From: Candidatus Saccharimonadota bacterium
GTDB lineage: Bacteria > Patescibacteriota > Saccharimonadia > Saccharimonadales > Saccharimonadaceae
Direction: 5' to 3'
NCBI GenBank assembly: GCA_028286395.1
Contig: JAQBRS010000001.1
Span: 61,650-125,649 of the forward strand
DNA length: 64,000 nucleotides
The translations under genes and the position numbers were made by a program. Positions 16,731-25,444 of the stretch are shown piece after piece (the first letter of the stretch is position 1; every line of letters starts with the position of its first letter). The notes under the pieces were generated by a model. It made no database searches and was not told where the DNA came from. It was given only the letters and a program-made list of their open reading frames with translations.

Positions 16731-19258
16731 AGCTCACCCCAACTCTTGCCCGTACTGACATCGACGCGTAATGAGATACCCAGTTCTGGGGCGATTTCTT
16801 CCATTATTGTCTTCAGGATTTCGGCAACTTTTTCAGCATTCTCTGCGGGACACTCCACCAAAATCGAGTCGTGAATCTGCAAAATCTGATCACCCAAATC
16901 ACCGAGTTTTTCATCAACTCGAATCATCGCAAGTTTCATAAGATCAGCTTCGGTACCCTGGATTGGCATGTTAGCCGCTGCTCGCTCAGCGCCTGCACGT
17001 ACCATAAAATTACTACTCTGGATATCAGGCGTTGGACGACGACGACCAAAGTAGGTTTCGACGTAGCCTTCAGTGCGCGCTTTTTTCAGCGTGTCGTCGA
17101 TGAAGACGCGAATCGGCGCACGGAGCTTAAAGTATTGATCGATAAATTCTTTCGCTTGGCCGAACGTCATTCCTGTTTGAGCCGCAAGGCCATGTGGACT
17201 CATGCCATACAACACGCCGAAGTTAATCACCTTCGCGTCACGGCGTTGGTTTTTGGTCACCTCATCCATTGGGATGCCGTAGACTTCGCTGGCGGTCTTG
17301 GTGTGGATATCGACGTTGCCATTAAAGTCGTTGATCAAACTTTTATCGTCAGCAAGCACAGCCGCAAGACGGAGTTCAAATTGTGAGTAGTCGGCACTAA
17401 CCAGCACCTTATCGCCATCAGCAATAAAGGCTTCACGGATCTTTCGACCCAGTTCGGTTCTGATCGGAATATTTTGAAGGTTTGGATTCGTGCTACTAAG
17501 TCGTCCCGTTGCCGCCACATCCTGGTTAAAGGTTGTGTGGATTCGATTATGTTCATCGGCTAGTTTCGGCAATGAGTCAGTATACGTATTCTTTAACTTT
17601 GCGAGCTCACGTGTCTGCTCAATCAGCTCGATAATCGGGTGTTGGCCACGAAGTTTATCGAGCTCTGCCTGACCCGTACTATAGCCCGTCTTACCTCGTT
17701 TAATGCCCGTCGTCGGAAGCTGTAATTTGGTAAATAACACTTCTGAAAGCTGTGTAGGACTCCCAATGTTAAATTCATAGCCAATCATTGAATACATTTC
17801 TTGTTCGAGCTTTTGGTGCTCTGCGCCCAGTTCGTCACTCATTTTATTGAGGACTGCAGGGTCGATCAACACGCCCTTGTATTCCATAGCAAATAGCGTG
17901 TAAGTCAGCGGAAAATCAAGCTGGTGAGCGATGCGTGCAATCTTTGGTGTTGCCTCAAAGAAAGCAACTTGCTCGTCATACACCGTCCATAGCCCCGCTA
18001 GTAGAACGGTCGGCTCCGGCTCTTCTTGTCCAATAAGTGCAGCAGCTGATCGATCACGAAGCAACGGGTCGATCAAGAATGCACCTTGGCGAATATCGTG
18101 CACAGTTGGTAACTGCGTGAACACATTGTGAGTCGCAAGTTTATGATAGATATCTTTTATGTCATAACCGACAACCGTTGCCATCTCAAGCGCTCGCCAC
18201 AAACTCGAGTCGACTTCCGACACAGGCTTCGCAGCAACCGTCTTACGATCAGTCGATACCCATAGCTCATCTTCAATAATTTCAATCAGGACGGGACCTT
18301 CAATCGAGAGTGTGTCGGGCCAGTCAACCTTCGTCAGGGCCTCAATGGCAGGCTTATCCGAAACAACTTCAACAACCGTGTCCCCTATTTTCATATGCTT
18401 CGGCAAACGACGAATCAACGACGTAAATTGATACTTATGGAGGACTTCAAGAATGTTGTCGACATTCGTGTGTGCAATGTCCGTTTCTTCCCAGTTCACT
18501 TTAATTGGCGCATCAGTAAAAATACGAGCAAGTTGTTGACTCATGTAAGCCGACTCTTTACCTTCGATAATATTCTTCTGTTGCGCGCCCTTTAGCTCGT
18601 CAGTGTGTGCATAGATACCATCCAGATCACCGTACGTCATCAAAAGACTTTGCGCAGCCTTCGGACCGATCTTTGCGACGCCAGGAATGTTGTCGCTACT
18701 ATCACCTACCAGCGCTTTATAATCAACAAATTGTGCGACCTTAATCCCGTACTTCGCTTCAAATGCAGCGTCGTCGTATTGCACCAAGTCCGTACTGCCT
18801 GTTCGGGTAATGTAAACGTTTGTTGTGTCATCGATCAGTTGCAACATGTCATAGTCACCAGTGATTAAACAAGTTTCGACGCCCTGCTCTTTCGCTTCGT
18901 GCGCAAACGTTCCCATGATGTCATCGGCTTCGTATTGATCCAGCTCGTACAGTGGCCAATCAAAGGCCTGCAGTACATCACGAAGGATCGGTAGTTGGAC
19001 GTAAAAGTCTTCCGGTGGTTTGGTACGTCCCGCTTTGTATTCAGCAAAGATTTCACTTCGTTTTGCAATGCTGGTACCTTTTATATCCCACGCAATGGCA
19101 ACATAATCGGGTTCGAGTTTCTTAATAATTTCGATGGCGATCGACGTAAAGCCGAACACGCCGCCAGTTGGCGTTCCGTCAGGCAACGCAAGATTCGGCA
19201 TCGCATAATAGCCACGATAAAATACGGATTTTCCATCAATAACTGCCAACCGTTTCAT
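16727..19258 (-). CDS. polA: DNA polymerase I
   Basis: 843 residues: an N-terminal 5'-3' exonuclease (residues 1 to ~290, with EADDIMGT and GDSSDNIPGV), a reduced middle domain lacking the DxE motif of an active 3'-5' exonuclease, and a full polymerase domain with DYSQFELRLA, RRDAKVINFGVLYG and the motif C QIHDSILVE. Motif C normally reads HDE; here the Glu is Ser. A TGGTATACT box ends 7 bases before the ATG, so the mRNA is probably leaderless. It heads the polA-NADAR-HAD-dut unit. Confidence 0.97.
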   Translation of the reverse strand: MKRLAVIDGKSVFYRGYYAMPNLALPDGTPTGGVFGFTSIAIEIIKKLEPDYVAIAWDIKGTSIAKRSEIFAEYKAGRTKPPEDFYVQLPILRDVLQAFDWPLYELDQYEADDIMGTFAHEAKEQGVETCLITGDYDMLQLIDDTTNVYITRTGSTDLVQYDDAAFEAKYGIKVAQFVDYKALVGDSSDNIPGVAKIGPKAAQSLLMTYGDLDGIYAHTDELKGAQQKNIIEGKESAYMSQQLARIFTDAPIKVNWEETDIAHTNVDNILEVLHKYQFTSLIRRLPKHMKIGDTVVEVVSDKPAIEALTKVDWPDTLSIEGPVLIEIIEDELWVSTDRKTVAAKPVSEVDSSLWRALEMATVVGYDIKDIYHKLATHNVFTQLPTVHDIRQGAFLIDPLLRDRSAAALIGQEEPEPTVLLAGLWTVYDEQVAFFEATPKIARIAHQLDFPLTYTLFAMEYKGVLIDPAVLNKMSDELGAEHQKLEQEMYSMIGYEFNIGSPTQLSEVLFTKLQLPTTGIKRGKTGYSTGQAELDKLRGQHPIIELIEQTRELAKLKNTYTDSLPKLADEHNRIHTTFNQDVAATGRLSSTNPNLQNIPIRTELGRKIREAFIADGDKVLVSADYSQFELRLAAVLADDKSLINDFNGNVDIHTKTASEVYGIPMDEVTKNQRRDAKVINFGVLYGMSPHGLAAQTGMTFGQAKEFIDQYFKLRAPIRVFIDDTLKKARTEGYVETYFGRRRPTPDIQSSNFMVRAGAERAAANMPIQGTEADLMKLAMIRVDEKLGDLGDQILQIHDSILVECPAENAEKVAEILKTIMEEIAPELGISLRVDVSTGKSWGEL

Positions 19259-19306
19259 ATCTATTAGTATACCAGTTTTTAGGTATCAGCGGTGGTCGGA
19301 AACAGA

Positions 19307-20428
19307 TTAGGCTGCGGTCGGTTGTTTTCGAAGTTTACGGCGCTCTCGTTCGCTGAGTCCGCCCCAAATGCCAAATCGTTGATCGCTCTCTAAAGCATAA
19401 TCGAGGCACTCGTCTTTCACGTCACATGTTGCACAAATTTTCTTGGCATCACGTGTTGATCCGCCTTTTTCTGGGAAGAATGCCTCGGGATCAGTCTGCG
19501 CGCAAAGTGCGTCTGATTGCCATGCGAGCTCAGAGTCGTCATCAAAGTCTCGAGGAGCTGGATCGTATGGTGTCGCTGGGCGCCTCGTCGTCTTTCTTAC
19601 TTCACCCATGCCGGATTTCACTGGCTGCTTTACCTCAGGAGTTCGCTTGGCGACAGGTTCTTTTTTCGGCTTCACGAGCGGTGCATCACTCAGAAGGTCA
19701 CCCATGCCGTGATCAATCCCGTCATAGGCTTCACTGAGTGCGACAGCCGACAGGCGCTTAATCGTCGCATGTAGCCCAACAGGGTTGAGCCCTTCAGTTC
19801 GTGCAAACAAGGCAACGCCATCGTTACTCTCAAACCATCTAACGAAGCGAATCGCGCTTCGTGCAACTGTCGCACGATTGTTGGCGGCTTTATCGGCCGT
19901 GTAAGCATTGAGACGATCTCGTATCTGTTCTGTCGTCACACCAGCTTCGATAAGCGGCGCTCTGTAATCGTGCTCACGACCAGTCTTGTTTGGTTGAGCA
20001 ACAGTTGTCATAACTTGCGGGAGAGGTGCTGGGACTGCATCCTCAGGCATCACCTTAACACGAGTTTCTTGGACAACCGGCCGATGTGGCGCACCGAGAT
20101 CAATTAACAACCCAGTCGTGACATCGACGTCACCGTCGCCAAGTACACTCAGCGCATCCTGCGGATAGCCAACACAGTAAAGAACGGCGTTATTCATGTG
20201 TTCGGCAGGAAGTCCACCGACCACCTGTTTGAGAAGCTCTAACTGGCGAGCTGTTCCGTGCGATCCAACAATTTCAGTGATACGCGCTTTTACGAGTAAT
20301 GAAACCTCACCCGCTTCAATTTCGACACCGTACAAGTATGGGACAAACCAATCGGCCATGTCACCTGCGCTGGTTAGTTGTTCTTCTTTTGAAAGTACTG
20401 CACCTTTTTTCTGTTCAATAGCTTCCAC
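19307..20428 (-). CDS. WhiB-domain protein with long novel N-terminal region
   Basis: The last ~75 of 373 residues are a textbook WhiB domain: ALCAQTDPEAFFPEKGG, then C-X2-C-X5-C (CATCDVKDEC), GIWGGLSERERR and a basic end. Spacing is C-X22-C-X2-C-X5-C, so the 4Fe-4S site should be complete. The first ~300 residues are unrecognised: a helical part, then VTTEQIRDRLNAY and EGLNPVGL, then a Pro/Lys linker. WhiB proteins are transcription regulators typical of Actinobacteria, usually about 100 residues. Its GTG start overlaps the TAG of the gene before it (TAGTG), so the two are coupled. Confidence 0.85.
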   Translation of the reverse strand: MEAIEQKKGAVLSKEEQLTSAGDMADWFVPYLYGVEIEAGEVSLLVKARITEIVGSHGTARQLELLKQVVGGLPAEHMNNAVLYCVGYPQDALSVLGDGDVDVTTGLLIDLGAPHRPVVQETRVKVMPEDAVPAPLPQVMTTVAQPNKTGREHDYRAPLIEAGVTTEQIRDRLNAYTADKAANNRATVARSAIRFVRWFESNDGVALFARTEGLNPVGLHATIKRLSAVALSEAYDGIDHGMGDLLSDAPLVKPKKEPVAKRTPEVKQPVKSGMGEVRKTTRRPATPYDPAPRDFDDDSELAWQSDALCAQTDPEAFFPEKGGSTRDAKKICATCDVKDECLDYALESDQRFGIWGGLSERERRKLRKQPTAA

Positions 20429-22059
20429 TATGCCGCCCTCTCGTTAATTTGCTTATACACTGCCTGAATACCGGCCGCAATAATACGTTCGATATATTGT
20501 GGATTACCACGAAGTTTTTCCGGAAGTTGTGACCTCAGTGCATCAAGATGGCTTGTCATAGCAATCGGAGAAATAAATTTCTTAAGTTCACCGTCAATTA
20601 AGCTACTGCCACTATTTACACCGCCTGCTTCAACAACATGATGCTCAATCACACGGAGCGCTTGTTTGAGTGTGTGATCGGATATCATATACTCATTCTT
20701 TTCACCAAACTGAGCACGGCGACTGAGTGCTTTCGTTTGCTCCTTAGTTAAAATGCCGTCACGTTCAAGATTCGAGAATAGTTCAGCGCGTTGCTCGTGA
20801 AATACCTCATCGGTCATTGACTCCAGTGACAGTGCCGCCTGAATGAATGAATCTACTTGATGAGCCGTTACGTTTGGATCGCTAAATAGTTTTTCAAGGC
20901 CAGAATAGATATGCTCTGGAATACCGCTCTTTTGATTTGGAAGCCGCCTGCTTCCCGCAAGTTGGTTTACTGAAACGGGGTCACGATCTTGTGCTTGGTC
21001 CCTAAAATGATAGACGCCAAAGCTTTCTCTAATCCACCGCTTTTCATCTCGTGTCAGTCCATATAGTGGGTCTTCGATTTTATCGCGAATCTCTTTACGC
21101 ACCTGTTTCAACGCATCCTCTTTTGATGTCGTCATATCACTCTTTGATTTTGCATCGAGGAAACTACGAAGTCCCATAATCTGCTGACCACTCAGTTTCA
21201 GTTTTTCTCCGATCAATGTGCCCACTTCAACGTGGGTGAGAGGTATTCCTTCCGTTTCAACAGCAGGCGCGGGAACAGTAGGAACTTCAACAACTTCAGC
21301 AACAGTCACTACCGGCGCTTCGTCCTCGGCTGGTTGCTGCTCTGCGGGGGCAAGGCGAACGGCACCAGATGTATCTTTCGTGATGCGCTTTAATGTCATG
21401 TACAAATATTGGTGGGTGGCAGTTGGTGTATCGCCATCAGTCAGCCCAGCGATTTCCTCGTTTGTCTTACCTTCGAGTCGTGCAAGAATTCGTTTCGTCG
21501 CAAACTCTACCGTATTTGGTTTACGTGGCGGAGCAAATTGCACAATTGCTGCGGCAATCATTGTTGCGGAAGCATTAAGAGGGAGATCAAGACGAGTTGC
21601 CCAATCTTCACCAAGTCCCTTCACAAGCCACTTCAAGCCAGCAGGGCTGACTCCTTCGTTCAAGACCTCTGCCGATGTTTCGACAATCGATTCTTCTTCG
21701 ATATCAGGAACAATCGTCAAGGTGGCTGGAGCTTCAACCGGGACAACAGGCTCTTCGGGTGGCTCATCGGTAGCGACAGGAACAGGTTCGACGGACTCCA
21801 CGGGGTTGATCTTGCCAAGTAGCTTTGTGATCTTCCGTACTTTCTTTCCGACCTTCCTCGCCACTTCAGGGTCGGCTGTACGGAGTGACTCGGCAGTGAG
21901 CCTAAGAGAATCGATGCGTGCAGCCAAGGCGGCTATCGATTGGATCGCATCTGCTCTTTCAAATTCACTACGACGCTCGAGGAGCTCCTTTTCACTATCA
22001 TTTAAATAGTCCAAGCCCTCAACCATATCGTGAATCCCCTCTAAAATTTTCTTTATCAT
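20428..22059 (-). CDS. Hypothetical protein coupled to the WhiB gene
   Basis: 543 residues, no membrane segment, no recognised domain. It has an N-terminal coiled-coil-like part (ERADAIQSIAALAARIDSL), a Pro/Glu/Val-rich linker, a central helical domain (GVSPAGLKWLVKGLGEDW to TATHQYLYMTLKRI), another linker, and a helical C-terminal half (LTRDEKRWIRESFGVYHF). The GVSPAGLKWLVKGL stretch resembles GLNPVGLHATIKRL in the WhiB protein, hinting at a shared module. The stop/start overlap with the WhiB gene suggests that the two products act together. Confidence 0.6.
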   Translation of the reverse strand: MIKKILEGIHDMVEGLDYLNDSEKELLERRSEFERADAIQSIAALAARIDSLRLTAESLRTADPEVARKVGKKVRKITKLLGKINPVESVEPVPVATDEPPEEPVVPVEAPATLTIVPDIEEESIVETSAEVLNEGVSPAGLKWLVKGLGEDWATRLDLPLNASATMIAAAIVQFAPPRKPNTVEFATKRILARLEGKTNEEIAGLTDGDTPTATHQYLYMTLKRITKDTSGAVRLAPAEQQPAEDEAPVVTVAEVVEVPTVPAPAVETEGIPLTHVEVGTLIGEKLKLSGQQIMGLRSFLDAKSKSDMTTSKEDALKQVRKEIRDKIEDPLYGLTRDEKRWIRESFGVYHFRDQAQDRDPVSVNQLAGSRRLPNQKSGIPEHIYSGLEKLFSDPNVTAHQVDSFIQAALSLESMTDEVFHEQRAELFSNLERDGILTKEQTKALSRRAQFGEKNEYMISDHTLKQALRVIEHHVVEAGGVNSGSSLIDGELKKFISPIAMTSHLDALRSQLPEKLRGNPQYIERIIAAGIQAVYKQINERAA

Positions 22060-22196
22060 AGTCCTCTAGCGTCCATAGGGCAAGCTAAAACACCATATAG
22101 TTGTCACAATGACAATATAGAACCGTGGTAATCAGAGTCATAAGTAGAATCTCCTTACAACAAAGACAACCATAACCAATCTGTTACAATGGTGAC

Positions 22197-22766
22197 ATGA
22201 GCCACCATGAAAACCTAAAAATCCTCGCATTCGTCGGCCTCACCGGGTCTGGCAAGTCTACAGCAGTCGAACATTTTACCAACAAAGGTTATCCGAAAGT
22301 GTATTTCGGTGGCATTATCTACGAAGCCATGGCTGAAGCCGGCGTCGAAAAAGGCGAGCATAACGAAAAAACGTTCCGTCTCGAAATCCGCGAAAAAGAA
22401 GGCAACGACTTTGTCGTGAAACGTATTATCGATCAAGTTCATAAGCTTTCCGATGCAGGACAACATCGCATTATCGCTGATGGCCTATACACATGGGATG
22501 AGTACAAAGCACTAAAACATGAATTCCCCGGCGAAATAACCATTGTCGCCGTCACTGCGCCAAAACATCTTCGTTATGGTTGGCTTGAAACTCGTGAAGA
22601 CCGTCCTCAAACGCCACAAATCTCAGCTGAACGTGACACAAATGAAATTGAAACCATGCAAAAAGGCGGCCCTATCGCCGCAGCTGACTTTTTTGTGACC
22701 AATAGTGAAAACATCGAGCACTTTTACGAGCAACTCGATGCTATTGCTGAACACGTTGAATTTTAG
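22197..22766 (+). CDS. P-loop nucleoside/nucleotide kinase-like protein
   Basis: 189 residues with Walker A GLTGSGKST near the start, then GGIIYEAMAE and ADGLYTWDEY, and a LID-like RYGWLETREDRP. The fold is that of dephospho-CoA kinase and related small kinases, but the match is not close enough to name the substrate. A TGTTACAAT extended -10 ends 6 bases before the ATG with no Shine-Dalgarno, so translation is likely leaderless. It converges on the M15 gene and their stop codons overlap (TTAG). Confidence 0.75.
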   Translation: MSHHENLKILAFVGLTGSGKSTAVEHFTNKGYPKVYFGGIIYEAMAEAGVEKGEHNEKTFRLEIREKEGNDFVVKRIIDQVHKLSDAGQHRIIADGLYTWDEYKALKHEFPGEITIVAVTAPKHLRYGWLETREDRPQTPQISAERDTNEIETMQKGGPIAAADFFVTNSENIEHFYEQLDAIAEHVEF

Positions 22767-23317
22767 TTAATCACTTTTTGAAAGTGCTGATAATCAGTAC
22801 GCCCAGAAGCCTTATCCCAATCACCACCCCACTCCCATCCCAGATCTTTCATAAAGACGACTAACGGATGCTCGGAAGTAAGTACGCCAGGAAGCGCCGA
22901 ATCATAAACGGCGCCTTCAGGGTCAACCGACTCAGTCCCGTCTTCGTTGAACCGAACATACGGATTAAGACGAGTGTTTACGTCAAAAGCTACTCCTAGT
23001 CCATGCAGTGAAGGACGTTCGGTACCTCTAATAAAACGATAGTTAAACCCGGAAGTCGTATTGTCGGCAACTAATGCATCGTCTCGCCATACGTAGGGTG
23101 CGTCACTGCTTCGGACAACTTTATTAATAGGAAACTTTTCAACGAGAGAAAGGACAAAGAATTGGTGCACATCATCTGCAACGTCTTTATGAACTTCGAT
23201 GACACCGGTTTTTTGTTCGCCTTCAAAATTTACGTACGGTACTTCGAGCGCAATAATATTTTTAACAATCTCTTGAGGAGCAAAATTATCAGGGTTTAAT
23301 TTTATGATACTAGGCAT
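22763..23317 (-). CDS. M15-family peptidase (VanY/endolysin-like)
   Basis: 184 residues with the M15 signature SLHGLGVAFDVN (SxHxxGxAxD, zinc ligands His and Asp) and the C-terminal GWEWGGDW then DYQHF, whose His is the third ligand. Such enzymes cut peptide cross-links or stems of peptidoglycan. No signal peptide is visible, so it is either released by another route or works on imported muropeptides. It overlaps the PgeF-like gene by 8 bases. Confidence 0.85.
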   Translation of the reverse strand: MPSIIKLNPDNFAPQEIVKNIIALEVPYVNFEGEQKTGVIEVHKDVADDVHQFFVLSLVEKFPINKVVRSSDAPYVWRDDALVADNTTSGFNYRFIRGTERPSLHGLGVAFDVNTRLNPYVRFNEDGTESVDPEGAVYDSALPGVLTSEHPLVVFMKDLGWEWGGDWDKASGRTDYQHFQKVIN

Positions 23318-24383
23318 GGAATACGGCGGTTACTAAATCACGAGCATCATCTTCTTTTTGATTGAACGCACGACTGTTTGAAGCGTAGCCTGAATCAAGT
23401 GCGGTTGTATCTGAAGTATCAAGGAATAACTGTTTTTTATTGATACCCATATCGACAAAAGCTTCGTAGACATCATTCGGGGTATCAATTCCAAATGATT
23501 GTTTCCCAGTTTCTTCATCTTCTGTCACTCCGACAAATAAGCGACTTTCTTCAACATCTGGATTCGTTCCCCCATTAGAGACGTAATCTTTGTATCTAAA
23601 TGTTTCCGAATGGCCACCTGGAGTAATATATACTTTCAGCGTCTCGTAATCGACACCTAGGGTATCAAGCTCTCTCTTCATGTCATCATACTGTCCAGCT
23701 GCGGGGCCTTTCCACGCAAAATGAAGCATCATGTTCACTTTACCGTTCGGGGTCTCGGCCGACATAATCGCAATTGGACAATCCGCAGGCCGTACGGCGA
23801 GTACGATGTCAGGATTATATGAATAGATAAAGTCACCAGACTTCTCGAGCCGAACAGGATCAAGGCCATTGTAGACACCCGTATCTTCATCGACGTTCAC
23901 TGCGGTCAGTGGTGTTGAATAATCACGCTCAGGGTTAAGAATACGAACCGTCGCAGGATCGACACCAAGCGTCGCAAAGTGCTCATTCATATTTTTACGG
24001 GCATCAGCTAGTCGCTCATCACTCGAAAGATCCTTCGGGCCAAAAGCCGCTTCACCGTCTCTGATAACAGTACTCATGTTCCCACCAAGAAGAAAACGCG
24101 CGGCAATCCCCGCTTGCTTTAGGTAGGCTACTTCACCACTCTCGATACGTTCACGATCAACAAGCGCCGCTTTATTCATACGCTGTAACTCTTCGAGTCG
24201 TTTAGCCGAGATTTCATCTGCCCTCACTTCAACCCGAGGGTTGCCAATACTATGTACTGTCATAAACACGTCAAAAGGCCGATCGGCATCGGTTACATAA
24301 AATGATTCAAGATTATCTTTATCCTTGACGTCGTAACGCTCGGAAAATTCTGGTGATTCGGTAGTCATACTCATCGAAGACAA
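23310..24383 (-). CDS. PgeF/YfiH-like (laccase-domain) protein, divergent
   Basis: The C-terminal two thirds of the 357 residues follow the YfiH fold: RPADCPIAIMSAE (usually TADCLPV), MLHFAWKGPAAG (usually HAGWRG), and a late SRAFNQKEDDARD. PgeF homologues correct wrongly made UDP-MurNAc-L-Ser or act on nucleosides. The key Cys and His are present, but several Gly residues differ, and the first ~130 residues are not part of the usual family. It sits between sigA and an M15 peptidase, which fits a cell-wall role. Confidence 0.7.
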   Translation of the reverse strand: MSSMSMTTESPEFSERYDVKDKDNLESFYVTDADRPFDVFMTVHSIGNPRVEVRADEISAKRLEELQRMNKAALVDRERIESGEVAYLKQAGIAARFLLGGNMSTVIRDGEAAFGPKDLSSDERLADARKNMNEHFATLGVDPATVRILNPERDYSTPLTAVNVDEDTGVYNGLDPVRLEKSGDFIYSYNPDIVLAVRPADCPIAIMSAETPNGKVNMMLHFAWKGPAAGQYDDMKRELDTLGVDYETLKVYITPGGHSETFRYKDYVSNGGTNPDVEESRLFVGVTEDEETGKQSFGIDTPNDVYEAFVDMGINKKQLFLDTSDTTALDSGYASNSRAFNQKEDDARDLVTAVFHA

Positions 24384-24418
24384 TTATGCTTTAATCTTAG
24401 TGAAAAAACAATTTAGAC

Positions 24419-25444
24419 CTAGTTAAGGTATTCGTGTAACTTCTTTGAGTCTTTGTGCTTGCGAAGTTTAGCGAGTGCTTTTGCTTCGATCTGACGAATA
24501 CGCTCACGGGTGACAGCGAATTCTTGGCCTACTTCTTCGAGGGTGTGGCTCTTGCCGTTTTCAAGACCGAAACGCATCTTGATGATCTTCTGTTCACGGT
24601 CAGAAAGCGTTGAGAGAATTGACTGTACTTGTTCTTTGAGGAGTTGAGACGCAGCAGACTCTTCTGGAGTTGCGCTTTCTTCATCTTCGATAAAGTCACG
24701 AAGGACTGAGTCTTCATCGTCACCGTCACGACCGACACCAGCATCGAGAGATGTAATGTCTTGCTTGATCTTCATGACGTATTCAACTTTTTCAGGCTCC
24801 ATTTCAAGCTCTTTTCCAAGCTCTTCGATGGTTGGTTCACGGTTCAATTCTTGTGTCATACGACGTTGCGTACGAAGCAACTTGTTGATGGTTTCCACCA
24901 TGTGAACAGGGATACGAATCGTACGAGCCTGATCGGCGATCGCACGAGTAATCGCTTGGCGAATCCACCAGGTTGCGTAGGTTGAGAATTTGAATCCTTT
25001 TTCAGGATCAAACTTTTCAACGGCACGAAGCAGTCCAGTGTTACCTTCTTGGATAAGGTCGAGGAAATCGAGTCCACGGCCACTGTAACGCTTGGCGATA
25101 GAGACGACCAAACGCATGTTTGCTTCAGCCATCTTGTCTTTAGATTTCTTGTCACCAGTGACGACCTTCTTTGCGAGTGCTAATTCCTCCTCAGCGTTAA
25201 GCAGCGGAATCTTACCGATTTCGCGGAGGTACAAACGGACGCTGTCATCGCTGGCATCGTCAAAGTACTGATCGGTACTCAGTAGGTCTTCACTGTCATC
25301 TACTTCTTCCTCTTCGAGATCTTCAAGCGCTGGTTCGTCGATATCAGTCACAAGCGCACCGGGAATAACCGCGTCATCGGGTGCGTCATCGCCTTGTAGC
25401 GCTTCGTCAATAATAGGATCTTCTGTTTTCTTACTTCTGGGCAC
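24419..25444 (-). CDS. rpoD: RNA polymerase primary sigma factor
   Basis: 341 residues. After an acidic N-terminus come region 1.2 ([16 protein letters not shown]), region 2 ([33 protein letters not shown]), region 3 and region 4 with the -35-binding helix ([19 protein letters not shown]). The long region 1.1 and the non-conserved insert of large sigma-70 proteins are absent. Its start lies 14 bases inside dnaG, so dnaG and rpoD form one unit. The promoters in this window fit such a factor, many with TGnTATAAT. Confidence 0.96.
   Translation of the reverse strand: MPRSKKTEDPIIDEALQGDDAPDDAVIPGALVTDIDEPALEDLEEEEVDDSEDLLSTDQYFDDASDDSVRLYLREIGKIPLLNAEEELALAKKVVTGDKKSKDKMAEANMRLVVSIAKRYSGRGLDFLDLIQEGNTGLLRAVEKFDPEKGFKFSTYATWWIRQAITRAIADQARTIRIPVHMVETINKLLRTQRRMTQELNREPTIEELGKELEMEPEKVEYVMKIKQDITSLDAGVGRDGDDEDSVLRDFIEDEESATPEESAASQLLKEQVQSILSTLSDREQKIIKMRFGLENGKSHTLEEVGQEFAVTRERIRQIEAKALAKLRKHKDSKKLHEYLN

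Noticed and set aside
19426-19774. Plus-strand ORFs inside the WhiB gene
   Set aside because: They are shadows; the minus-strand frame carries the WhiB motifs.
21218-22009. 263-residue plus-strand ORF
   Set aside because: Ser/Thr/Gly-rich antisense of the low-complexity parts of the 543-residue gene; no ribosome site.
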